Shown one piece after another: positions 1 to 5,014 of a DNA stretch of 5,014 nt (its first letter is position 1; the number at the start of each line of letters is the position of its first letter). The notes under the pieces are model-generated. The model searched no databases. It was not told the DNA's origin and saw only the letters and a list, made by a program, of their open reading frames with translations. A program made the translations under genes and the position numbers. This stretch comes from an uncultured Pseudomonadales bacterium (GTDB lineage: Bacteria; Pseudomonadota; Gammaproteobacteria; Pseudomonadales; Pseudohongiellaceae), in NCBI GenBank assembly GCA_938082955.1, contig CALKDE010000326.1, positions 1-5,014 on the forward strand. Direction: 5' to 3'.

Positions 1-131
1 TACTCTGCGCCATTTCCGACGCACTGGGTGGGCATAATTTCAATCGAGTGCCAGTAACCGCAGACATGATTGTCAACGCAGCTAGCGGCAGGCCGCAATC
101 CCAAAAGCCTTTGCAGACGAATACAACATAA
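1..131 (+). CDS. xanthine dehydrogenase-family molybdopterin-binding subunit, C-terminal end (partial)
   Basis: This is the 3' end of a gene that starts before the window. The frame beginning at base 3 is open to a TAA at 129-131 and gives 42 residues, starting LCAISDALGGHNFNRVPVTA and continuing with DMIVNAASGRPQ. The pattern Ala-Ile-x-Asp-Ala-Leu-Gly-Gly, then Phe-Asn-Arg-x-Pro-Val-Thr-x-Asp-Met-Ile-x-Asn-Ala, is what I expect at the extreme C-terminus of the large molybdenum-cofactor-binding subunit of xanthine dehydrogenase, aldehyde oxidase or CoxL-type enzymes, which hydroxylate or oxidise small heterocycles and aldehydes. No catalytic residues lie in the visible part, so the substrate cannot be assigned. 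The other two forward frames hit stops by base 57. It lies on the same strand as the leader ORF and glycoside hydrolase that follow, but a gap of 56 nt suggests it need not share their transcript. Confidence 0.6.
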   Translation, partial: LCAISDALGGHNFNRVPVTADMIVNAASGRPQSQKPLQTNTT

Positions 132-171
132 GAGAGGGCAACAAATGTAATGTGTAATAAAAATTTGGATA

Positions 172-177
172 AAGGAG
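172..177 (+). promoter_or_regulatory. strong ribosome-binding site of the leader ORF
   Basis: AAGGAG lies 10 nt before the ATG at 188. It is the only good Shine-Dalgarno sequence ahead of the glycoside hydrolase, whose own ATG at 262 has none. AAAGGAG (171-177) is perfectly complementary over 7 bases to CTCCTTT (233-239), inside the leader ORF, so the site could be masked by a hairpin. The surrounding gap (132-187) is AT-rich, but I could not pick out a convincing -35/-10 pair in it. Confidence 0.55.
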
Positions 178-187
178 ATCTAAATAA

Positions 188-256
188 ATGGGCGCGAAAA
201 AAGAGACACAAGTAACAAGCTATTTGGTTTTCCTCCTTTTTTCGGATGCCATTTAA
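188..256 (+). CDS. 22-residue leader-like small ORF upstream of the glycoside hydrolase
   Basis: ATG at 188 follows an AAGGAG ribosome-binding site by 10 nt. The product, MGAKKETQVTSYLVFLLFSD followed by Ala-Ile, ends at TAA 254-256, only 5 nt before the ATG of the glycoside hydrolase, which lies in another frame and lacks a Shine-Dalgarno sequence. This arrangement suggests that translation of the small ORF delivers ribosomes to the downstream gene (coupling or reinitiation). The peptide has a basic N-terminus and a short hydrophobic stretch (Tyr-Leu-Val-Phe-Leu-Leu-Phe). It matches no family I know and shows no codon run typical of an attenuator. Alternatives are that it is untranslated, or that a frameshift in the A-run at 197-202 hides a longer N-terminus of the hydrolase: the frame of the hydrolase is open back to 184. 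Confidence 0.4.
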   Translation: MGAKKETQVTSYLVFLLFSDAI

Positions 257-261
257 CTCGC

Positions 262-1770
262 ATGAATCTGCCCACCCACACCATTGCACTTGCCACGCTT
301 CTTCTCTTCACCGCTGAAGCCTGTGCGCAAATTTCTCAGCTCGATGTCGGCCTGACTTCACAGCGAGAGGTCATTCGCGCTTTCAGTATTACGGCAGAAT
401 CAGAAGCGGCGCCTAGAGTGCTGGTAATCGCCGGACTAGATGGGCCCTCCCCTATCACTGAACAGCTGCTATCGTTCGCTGAACACTATTCACAGCGTGA
501 CGCGGCAGGCCGTGGGGTCAACCTCTTGGTAATTCCCATAGCCAACCCTGACGCAGATATTTTGGTATTTCCCCCTCCAGGAGAAGCCTACCAGGAGAAC
601 CCCGTTTCTCACGCGTTGTGGCGCTGGACCGGTGTACATGCACCGGACATTATCGTTATCGTGGGCGATGATAGCGCTGGATTTTCGGAGGCAGCATCGA
701 ATCTAGCAGTAGCAGGCCTTGGATCCATTCCAGTTCAAACCTTCGCTGAAATTTCTGCCCTGACTAGTCAATTACTAGAATTTTCAGAGCTTCGCTATTC
801 CGCCGCCCACAGTGAAGTAGAGCGCCGCCTGGCTAGGTCGCCGCGTGAGCTTGCTGAGCAATTGGCGGGCATTTACGGCCGCGAATTCTCGACCCCGGCT
901 TACGTACCTGGTATGGGAATGATCGGGCGCCTTCGTCTAGGCCAGACTGCTGCTATAGAAGAACAGTTAAAAAATTATTTAGCTGACGGTGAGGTTGTCG
1001 TTAGCAATGCGTCCCTAATGGCCGGCCAGCTTGTGTTCGCTGAATATGCTCACTTGAGCGGAGACTCCCGAGCAATAGACTTGGTGATTCAAGCTGCGAA
1101 TCTCGGCTTTGACGAGGACGGCGATATGCTGGAATCCATGCCCTTTAACAACGAGATGAGCGACTCAGTTTTTATGGCGCCTCCATTGCTGGTCCAAGCA
1201 GGTGTCTTTACTGAAGAAGACCGATATTTCAACATGGCTGTGCGCCACATAATTTTCATGCAAAATCTGTTACTCAGGGAAGACGGGCTCTATCGCCATT
1301 CTCCCCTAGCAGATGTTGCCTGGAGTCGGGGCAATGCGTTTCCAGCTTTGGGCCTAGCATTAGTTCTCTCAGATTTCCCATCAGAGCACCCGGCTTTCCC
1401 TGCATTGCTGAAATCTTACCAAGACCACTTGCAGGCACTAATACGTCATCAGAACGCTGATGGTCTCTGGCATCAGGTTGTGGATTATAAAGGGTCTTTT
1501 TCCGAGCTCTCATCAACCGCTATGATCGGCATTGCAATCAAGCGCGGCCTCGACAAAGGATGGTTGGATGCAAAAAACTATCAACCCGCAATAGATGCCA
1601 TCTGGCAAGCCGTGCTAATCCGCACGAGCCTCGACGGTGAATTTGTTGATGTCTGCACCAGCACCGGAAAGATGCCAACACTGGAAGCCTATCTCAACCG
1701 CCCCGCTATTCTTGGTTTGGACGAAAGAGCCGGAGGAATGATCATGAACCTGGCAATTGAGATGCAATAA
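262..1770 (+). CDS. secreted GH88/GH105-type unsaturated uronyl hydrolase with a degenerate M14-like N-terminal domain
   Basis: The 502-residue protein starts with a Sec signal peptide (about residues 1-22, ACA|Q cleavage, hydrophobic core IALATLLLF), so it acts in the periplasm or outside. Residues about 190-500 resemble the alpha/alpha-barrel of GH88/GH105 enzymes, which hydrate and cleave the unsaturated uronic acid left on oligosaccharides by polysaccharide lyases. Visible signatures are NNEMSDSVFMAPPLL (296-310, D301 as the likely catalytic Asp), DGLYRHS (341-347), AWSRGNAF (353-360), GLWHQVVD (401-408) and ELSSTAMIGIAIKRG (415-429). Residues about 50-140 read like the start of an M14 carboxypeptidase fold (VLVIAGLDG, IPIANPDA, PDIIVIVGDD), but the zinc ligands appear replaced. 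The protein is longer than the roughly 370 residues usual for GH105 because of this domain. The start codon lacks its own ribosome-binding site and probably depends on the leader ORF. No lyase or transporter is in view, so the substrate (pectin, ulvan or another uronate polymer) is unknown. Confidence 0.75.
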   Translation: MNLPTHTIALATLLLFTAEACAQISQLDVGLTSQREVIRAFSITAESEAAPRVLVIAGLDGPSPITEQLLSFAEHYSQRDAAGRGVNLLVIPIANPDADILVFPPPGEAYQENPVSHALWRWTGVHAPDIIVIVGDDSAGFSEAASNLAVAGLGSIPVQTFAEISALTSQLLEFSELRYSAAHSEVERRLARSPRELAEQLAGIYGREFSTPAYVPGMGMIGRLRLGQTAAIEEQLKNYLADGEVVVSNASLMAGQLVFAEYAHLSGDSRAIDLVIQAANLGFDEDGDMLESMPFNNEMSDSVFMAPPLLVQAGVFTEEDRYFNMAVRHIIFMQNLLLREDGLYRHSPLADVAWSRGNAFPALGLALVLSDFPSEHPAFPALLKSYQDHLQALIRHQNADGLWHQVVDYKGSFSELSSTAMIGIAIKRGLDKGWLDAKNYQPAIDAIWQAVLIRTSLDGEFVDVCTSTGKMPTLEAYLNRPAILGLDERAGGMIMNLAIEMQ

Positions 1771-1772
1771 AT

Positions 1773-1808
1773 AGCGCGGCATGCTTAGCCCACTGCCGCT
1801 GTATTTTT
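1773..1808 (+). terminator. probable Rho-independent terminator of the glycoside hydrolase
   Basis: Just past the hydrolase stop codon, GCGGCA (1776-1781) pairs perfectly with TGCCGC (1794-1799) around a 12-nt loop. TGTATTTTT follows, with five T at 1804-1808. A second pairing (AGC 1773-1775 with GCT 1798-1800, plus GGCA with TGCC) gives a similar stem with a 2-nt bulge. It sits between two convergent genes. On the minus strand the same stem is followed only by a weak T/A stretch, so any use by the carboxypeptidase transcript is less certain. Confidence 0.5.
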
Positions 1809-1825
1809 ACGCTAACTCTTTCCCC

Positions 1826-3043
1826 CTAAAGCTCCTGCCGCAAAACGCGCAGAATTTCTAGACGATTATTGACAGCTTGATTAGTCAGAATCACGAACGG
1901 ATAGAGGCCATCGGGCTCCCGGATATAGCCGGCGAAGTTGTAGACGCCGGTCAAGGTACCACTTTTGCGTAGCACTCCGTCTACCTCGGGCAGCAGATCG
2001 GCATAGGGTTTAAAGACTTCGAGAATATGCATCATGCCAGCGGCACTACTGCGTTGGGTGCGGGATAGGCCGGAGCCCTCCAACATAAGCAGGGACTGTG
2101 GATCGCGTCCAAAACTATCTCCATACAACTGAGCAAGCTGCTGCTGCAGGGCAGCACGAGCTGATTTTGCCGTGGCAGGGTAGTCACTATCTTGCACACC
2201 AAGCGTTAGAAAGAGTTGGTTGGCGATAAAATTGTTGGAATAGCGCAGCAGACCCTCTAAGTTATCGCGTAGCGATTGGGAACTGCGATGACTATAAAAC
2301 AGTCTCCACTCATCCGTTACGGCGTTCTGATAGAAGTCCGTATCGGATAGGGTGATGCCTGACTCTACAAGAAAGTGCAGAAAAAGTTGCTGCGCCTGGC
2401 GCAGTCCAGCGGCTGGATCATCACCCAGATTGATGCGCAGCTTTTCACCTGGAGAAAGCTGCGCGCCCAGCTCTCGAGCAAGTGCTGTCAGGGGAGTCTG
2501 CGGTTCACCAGTGATCAGTCTACCGCTGGATGACCATGCCAAATTCACCGTGTTGAAATTCACGGCTAGAGCACTATTGCGGGCACCATAGGGCTGATTG
2601 TTACCACTCTCAATAGGTAGGTCGGGGTTCGGTTCGAAGGCAGAGTCATCCATAACTAGGCGGCGAATCTGTTTAAGTCCGCGCTCGGCCAGGGTGTCGA
2701 CAATATGAGCAATCTCCTCGGACACCAGAAATGGGTCGCCTAGGCCCCGAACTAACAGGTCCCCACTGCTATTGAGATAAAAGTGAGTTTCGAAGCGAAA
2801 GCCTTCACCTAACGTGGTCAATGCCACCTGTGCCAGTGGGACCTTGAGGAGGGATGCCGGCACCAGCGGGGTGCCGGGATTGAGGCTCACCAGGGTCTCA
2901 CCATTCGGCGAACGCAGCATCACGCTGCCATCACCAATCAGGGCAGCCAAACGATCTTGTGCCACAGCTGGGAAAGCCAGTGTGCAGAATAGCAGCAACA
3001 GGGAAAGCCCGAACATAGGTAGAATGTGAAAAGCGCGTTTCAA
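1826..3043 (-). CDS. dacB: D-alanyl-D-alanine carboxypeptidase / endopeptidase, PBP4 (S13) family
   Basis: This periplasmic serine peptidase would trim the terminal D-Ala of peptidoglycan stem peptides and/or cut D-Ala-mDAP cross-bridges. From the TTG at 3043 it has 405 residues. All three active-site motifs of penicillin-binding proteins are present: S64-LLK (in PLVPASLLKVPLAQ), S269-NN (in YSNNFIANQLF) and K360-SG (in KSGTLTGVYNFAGYI). Family signatures LLVRGLGDPFLVSEE, MDDSAFE and EGSGLSRTQRSS also fit S13. The signal peptide begins MKRAFHILPMFGLSLLLLF and ends AFPAVA|Q. I chose TTG 3043 because it gives the Lys-Arg n-region. ATG 3016 is possible but has no basic residue, and neither has a clear Shine-Dalgarno. 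The frame stays open to an ATG at 3172, but that extension is encoded by the repeat and is probably not translated. It is shorter than E. coli PBP4 (477), mainly between the first two motifs. KSG replaces the usual KTG, a conservative change. Confidence 0.88.
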   Translation of the reverse strand: MKRAFHILPMFGLSLLLLFCTLAFPAVAQDRLAALIGDGSVMLRSPNGETLVSLNPGTPLVPASLLKVPLAQVALTTLGEGFRFETHFYLNSSGDLLVRGLGDPFLVSEEIAHIVDTLAERGLKQIRRLVMDDSAFEPNPDLPIESGNNQPYGARNSALAVNFNTVNLAWSSSGRLITGEPQTPLTALARELGAQLSPGEKLRINLGDDPAAGLRQAQQLFLHFLVESGITLSDTDFYQNAVTDEWRLFYSHRSSQSLRDNLEGLLRYSNNFIANQLFLTLGVQDSDYPATAKSARAALQQQLAQLYGDSFGRDPQSLLMLEGSGLSRTQRSSAAGMMHILEVFKPYADLLPEVDGVLRKSGTLTGVYNFAGYIREPDGLYPFVILTNQAVNNRLEILRVLRQEL

Positions 3044-3065
3044 CTTATTTATTGCCGCTTGGATT

Positions 3066-3199
3066 AAGGGATCAGAGTAGTTTGATCGCCGGGTTTTGGC
3101 AATACTGATGGGGATTGAGCGCGAAAGGGGACCGCGAAAGGGGACGGAGGGATTTATTTTTAACCAGCCCAATGACTGATGATATTACTCTGGCCCTTT
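3066..3199. repeat. REP/MITE-like non-autonomous repeat with inverted ends
   Basis: The left end AAGGGATCAGAGTA (3066-3079) and the reverse complement of the right end (3186-3198, AAGGGCCAGAGTA) match except for AT versus C, giving inverted termini about 134 bp apart. The interior holds GGGGACGGAGGGATTTATTT (3141-3160). GGGxCAGAGTAA and GGGGACGGAGGGATTTATTTTT words are, to my knowledge, common dispersed repeats in gammaproteobacteria and are linked to REP-associated tyrosine transposases (RAYT). No transposase gene is in the window. It fills the gap between the UGSC selenoprotein locus and the carboxypeptidase and explains the spurious N-terminal extension of the latter. No target-site duplication was recognised. 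Confidence 0.55.
3120..3145. repeat. perfect 13-bp tandem duplication inside the repeat
   Basis: CGCGAAAGGGGAC occurs twice back to back (3120-3132 and 3133-3145) with no mismatch. It lies within the REP/MITE-like element, directly before the GGAGGGATTTATTTTT word, and probably reflects slippage or a nested repeat end. Confidence 0.85.
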
Positions 3200-3218
3200 G
3201 ATTACTGCTTTTTCTAAG

Positions 3219-3650
3219 CTAAAGGAGAACCTGCTCGTCGATTGCCGCCCTGGTCTGTAACGCCCTAGCCTCCAGCTGCTGATCGCTGGCGCTGCTCACA
3301 GGATGGTCGATAATCGCGAAGGCATAGCCAGGCATGCCTAACACCTTCGCCATGAGTTCGGCGGCGCTAACGAAATTACTAGTCATCACACCTACCGCGG
3401 GTGGACCCACCCGCTCGCTGCTAATTGCATCATGCAAACTGCACGACGAGCAGCTACCTCAGTCACCTAGACCGGTAATAGCCAGATCCCAATTCCTAGC
3501 CTCATCGATGATCTCATCCTCGGCGGGCGCGCTGTAATTAGACTTAGTTCGCAGGACCACCTGGGCTACTTGATAACCCTCTCGAAGCAGTCTATCGACA
3601 TGAGCGAAGACGCCAATAACCGCCGTAACGATCTGGCTCTTGGTGCCAAG
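3219..3650 (-). CDS. UGSC-family selenoprotein domain, in-frame continuation of the upstream ORF (no start codon of its own)
   Basis: After the TAG at 3651-3653 the same frame stays open for 63 codons, meets TGA at 3459-3461, then runs to TAG at 3219-3221. Translated through the TGA as selenocysteine it reads ...NWDLAITGLGD-U-GSCSSCSLHDAI..., which contains the U-G-S-C (UxxC redox) motif defining the UGSC family, plus an adjacent CSSC. Around it are a beta-alpha-beta start (IVTAVIGVF, HVDRLLREG, VAQVVLRTK) and the downstream VGVMTSNFVSAAELMAKVLG and AIIDHPVSSASD segments. Similarity continues across the TGA, so it is not a chance stop. The family is predicted to be a redox protein, and its reaction is unknown. 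No ATG, GTG or TTG occurs in frame until a GTG (3558-3560) in the middle of a beta strand, so the domain is unlikely to be translated alone. It is probably the C-terminal third of a protein of about 482 residues. Confidence 0.72.
3417..3454 (-). promoter_or_regulatory. candidate bacterial SECIS element (selenocysteine insertion hairpin)
   Basis: On the minus strand, starting 5 nt after the TGA, GCTGCT (3454-3449) pairs perfectly with AGCAGC (3422-3417). Above it a 9-bp stem, CGTCGTGCA (3448-3440) with TGCATGATG (3436-3428, two G-U pairs), is closed by the 3-nt loop GTT (3439-3437). A 5-nt bulge lies on the 3' side between the two stems. The loop starts with G 20 nt past the TGA, in the range used by bacterial SelB-binding elements. 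The apical part TGCA-GTT-TGCA resembles the TGCA-GGTC-TGCA tip that I recall from E. coli fdhF. The structure was paired by eye, and no folding energy was computed. Confidence 0.62.
3459..3461 (-). other. TGA predicted to encode selenocysteine (U of U-G-S-C)
   Basis: The codon is preceded by TGLGD and followed by GSCSSC in the same frame, the position of Sec (or Cys) in UGSC-family proteins. A hairpin fitting a bacterial SECIS follows it. The adjacent CoA-transferase gene uses TGA (4706-4708) as an ordinary stop, so a genome-wide reassignment of TGA is unlikely. Confidence 0.72.
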
Positions 3651-3653
3651 CTA
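3651..3653 (-). other. in-frame TAG that splits the probable fused UGSC gene
   Basis: TAG separates the 338-residue part from the selenodomain with no change of frame. One G-to-A transition from TGG (Trp) would create it, and other single-base origins (CAG, TTG, GAG, AAG, TAC, TAT) are possible. It may be a true nonsense mutation, a sequencing error or a genuine end. The lack of a start codon for the following domain argues against the last. Confidence 0.6.
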
Positions 3654-4667
3654 GGAGGGAATTATCGCGCCAAATCCGCCCGCAGGTCCGCCAGCGGCAA
3701 CTAACAAAAGATGGTCTGGACTGGGCAGCGCGCAATATTCAGTATCGCCCTTCTTGCGTACTACCGAACCTTTACCCACGGTTGTCCATTGCGAGCGCTT
3801 AATGCGGGCTTTCTCGAACAGGTAATTGGCGATCTCTTTCCTACCCCAGCCAGCCACGCGCATATGTTCTGGGTGCTGCGGGGCCATGACCACCACATAG
3901 TTACCCGACCAGAGGGAATAATTGCGCCTGTTGGCGCGCATCTCTGCAGCGTAGGTATCCAGTATTTCTTCGGGCTTGCTGGTCCACTCGTTCATAATCT
4001 GGCGAGGAGCGCAGGCGGCAAGCACCGTGACTGCCGACGCCACCTTAGGTATGTCACGGGACTCGGCTAGGGATGACCAATTGCTACCCTCTTCATCTTC
4101 GGCGATGCAATAGCTTATCTTGCCAGGATGGCCAAGAGTAGACCGATCAATAGCGCCAGGACTAACCTGTAATATATTAATTAGAGCGAGTCGGATTGCT
4201 CTGCCGATAACTGAGGTCGCGCGGTCAGAGCTACCTAGCACATTGAAGTCGCTACGGGCGCCAATCTCCTGCCTGATGGAGCCATTCAAAATAACCAGAA
4301 TCGCACAGCCGCCAGTGCTGGCTGTTGTGCCGTGTAAAAGAAACTCTTCCTTCAACATGGCCATCCAGGCCGAGACTACAGCAGGAAAGTGCATCGGAAG
4401 ACAGCCGGCCATAACTGCATTGATCGCCAGCTTCTCCGCCGTGATGGCGCGCTCGCGCACGGGCTCGATACCGATGATCTCGTTCGCGGGCATCAGGACC
4501 CAGTCGAGGCAAGCCTGCACGGCTTCGGGAGTAGGTGGGACTATTGGGAAGCCGTCAGTCCAGCCTCTGCTATGGTAAAACTCCTGCGCATCGCTGGCAT
4601 CAATAAGGTCGAAAGATTGCGATTTAAAGTCATCAGTTAGCGTATTTGAGGCGGGCTTCATTTTCAT
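3651..4667 (-). CDS. N-terminal domain of a UGSC-associated protein, ended by an in-frame TAG
   Basis: The 338-residue ORF starts at ATG 4667 (MKMKPAS; only a weak GAG precedes it) and stops at TAG 3651-3653. It has no signal peptide, so it is probably cytoplasmic. Recognisable blocks are FYHSRGWTDGFPIVPPTPEA (30-49), EKLAINAVMAGCLPMHFPAV, LLHGTTASTGGCAILVILNG, RAIRLALINI, HPGKISYCIAEDEEGSNW and DHLLLVAAGGPAGGFGAIIP near the end. I associate this pattern with an uncharacterised family found next to, or fused with, UGSC selenodomains; no reaction is known to me. Related C-termini, as I recall them, continue past Leu/Ile-Pro-x with an aromatic residue and Gly-Gly-Thr-Arg. Here TAG-LGTKS follows, so TAG may replace a tryptophan TGG. 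The upstream CoA transferase ends 38 nt before its start, suggesting one operon. Confidence 0.7.
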   Translation of the reverse strand: MKMKPASNTLTDDFKSQSFDLIDASDAQEFYHSRGWTDGFPIVPPTPEAVQACLDWVLMPANEIIGIEPVRERAITAEKLAINAVMAGCLPMHFPAVVSAWMAMLKEEFLLHGTTASTGGCAILVILNGSIRQEIGARSDFNVLGSSDRATSVIGRAIRLALINILQVSPGAIDRSTLGHPGKISYCIAEDEEGSNWSSLAESRDIPKVASAVTVLAACAPRQIMNEWTSKPEEILDTYAAEMRANRRNYSLWSGNYVVVMAPQHPEHMRVAGWGRKEIANYLFEKARIKRSQWTTVGKGSVVRKKGDTEYCALPSPDHLLLVAAGGPAGGFGAIIPS

Positions 4668-4705
4668 GATCTCGGTTGTAATTTAGTGTAGTGAATCTTC
4701 GTAAC

Positions 4706-5014
4706 TCAGGTAACGCAGCTCTGGCGAAAGTCTTGAATAGCAGAATCGTCATATCCCAGCTCCCGCAAGATGTCGTCGGTATCCGCGCCCAGCTGAGGCC
4801 CTGGTTGATTGGGAATGGAGTCGGCCATTCGCACCGGGCTTTGCAGGTTTTTAAGAGCGGGCCGGTTCGGGTGTTCGGTGGTAACTACGCCCTCTCTCTC
4901 GAGCAAAAAAGGATTCTCCATAGCCTCGGCAAGCCCATAGACCGGCGCGCAGGGCACCTTGCCACCCAGTATAGACATCCAATGCGCTGTTGACTGCGTC
5001 GATAAATGGGCGTC
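4706..5014 (-). CDS. CaiB/BaiF-type CoA transferase, C-terminal end (partial)
   Basis: The frame is open from the window edge to TGA 4706-4708 and gives 102 residues of the C-terminus of a type III CoA transferase, which moves CoA between carboxylic acids. Family signatures are WMSILGGKVPCAPVYGLAEA (the W...L...VPC.PV..L.EA block), NPFLLEREGVVTTEHP, NLQSPVRMAD and the hallmark tail GADTDDILRELGYDDSAIQD. The catalytic Asp lies in the missing N-terminal part, so the substrate cannot be inferred. The ATG at 4976-4978 is internal: the conserved region continues upstream of it to the edge (DAHLSTQSTAHW). The UGSC-associated ORF begins 38 nt downstream on the same strand without a visible terminator, so the two are probably co-transcribed. 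Confidence 0.85.
   Translation of the reverse strand, partial: DAHLSTQSTAHWMSILGGKVPCAPVYGLAEAMENPFLLEREGVVTTEHPNRPALKNLQSPVRMADSIPNQPGPQLGADTDDILRELGYDDSAIQDFRQSCVT

Noticed and set aside
132..170. Sigma70 promoter in the AT-rich gap (TAATAA at 155-160)
   Set aside because: No acceptable -35 hexamer lies at the right distance, so a promoter cannot be supported from sequence alone.
282..327. Lipoprotein signal in the glycoside hydrolase (Cys21)
   Set aside because: The residues before Cys21 (Ala-Glu-Ala) do not form a lipobox. Cleavage after Ala22 by signal peptidase I fits better.
1274..1516. Minus-strand ORF inside the glycoside hydrolase
   Set aside because: It is antisense to conserved hydrolase motifs (YRHS, AWSRGNAF, GLWHQ) and has no features of its own.
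2352..3029. Plus-strand ORFs at 2352-2591 and 2814-3029
   Set aside because: They are antisense shadows of the carboxypeptidase, whose motifs SLLK, SNN and KSG occupy the other strand.
3044..3172. N-terminal extension of the D-Ala-D-Ala carboxypeptidase starting at ATG 3172
   Set aside because: The extra residues are mostly encoded by the REP/MITE-like repeat and would place over 40 hydrophilic residues before the signal peptide, which does not fit an exported protein.
3219..3437. Independent 72-residue protein starting at TTG 3437
   Set aside because: It begins inside the conserved SCSLHDAI block, and the TTG overlaps the SECIS loop. Coding similarity continues upstream through the TGA, so it is a fragment of the UGSC domain.
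3459..3461. TGA as evidence of a recoded genetic code (TGA as Trp)
   Set aside because: The neighbouring CoA transferase ends naturally at TGA, and the position matches a Sec/Cys redox residue rather than Trp.
3711..4640. Plus-strand ORFs opposite the UGSC-associated gene (3711-4070, 4120-4578, 4389-4640)
   Set aside because: They are antisense shadows with no recognisable domain or ribosome-binding site. The minus strand carries clear family motifs throughout.
4691..4993. Plus-strand ORF opposite the CoA transferase end
   Set aside because: It is antisense to the well-supported CaiB/BaiF tail and has no recognisable product.

Overview
The window looks like gammaproteobacterial, probably marine, chromosome. 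This is inferred from the gene families, from a REP/MITE-like repeat carrying GGGxCAGAGTA and GGGGACGGAGGGATTT words, and from a selenocysteine-type UGA. No rRNA, tRNA, CRISPR array or autonomous transposase is visible.

Left part, plus strand: the window opens inside the last 42 codons of a gene that resembles the molybdopterin-binding subunit of the xanthine dehydrogenase family (stop at 129-131). A short AT-rich gap follows. It carries a strong AAGGAG ribosome-binding site and a 22-codon leader-like ORF (188-256). Five bases after its stop begins a secreted GH88/GH105-type unsaturated-uronyl hydrolase (262-1770), whose N-terminal third looks like a carboxypeptidase M14-type fold that has lost its zinc ligands. 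A probable hairpin terminator (1773-1808) separates it from the convergent next gene.

Middle, minus strand: a D-alanyl-D-alanine carboxypeptidase of the PBP4/DacB (S13) family, with all three penicillin-binding motifs (SLLK, SNN, KSG). Upstream of it is a repeat of about 134 bp (3066-3199) with inverted ends and an internal perfect 13-bp tandem duplication. This repeat artificially lengthens the open reading frame of the carboxypeptidase.

Right part, minus strand: the C-terminal part of a CaiB/BaiF-type CoA transferase (running off the window at 5014) is followed 38 nt later by the most interesting locus. A 338-residue ORF ends at a TAG (3651-3653). The same frame continues for 63 sense codons to a TGA (3459-3461), immediately followed by Gly-Ser-Cys, and then runs to a final TAG at 3219-3221. 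Read through the TGA, the protein contains the U-G-S-C motif of the UGSC selenoprotein family. Directly downstream of the TGA is a well-formed hairpin with a GUU loop, positioned like a bacterial SECIS element. The TGA therefore most likely encodes selenocysteine. The TAG is probably a nonsense change (or sequence error) in an ancestral fused gene of about 482 residues, because the selenodomain has no usable start codon of its own. A simple six-frame scan hides this gene as two unrelated fragments.
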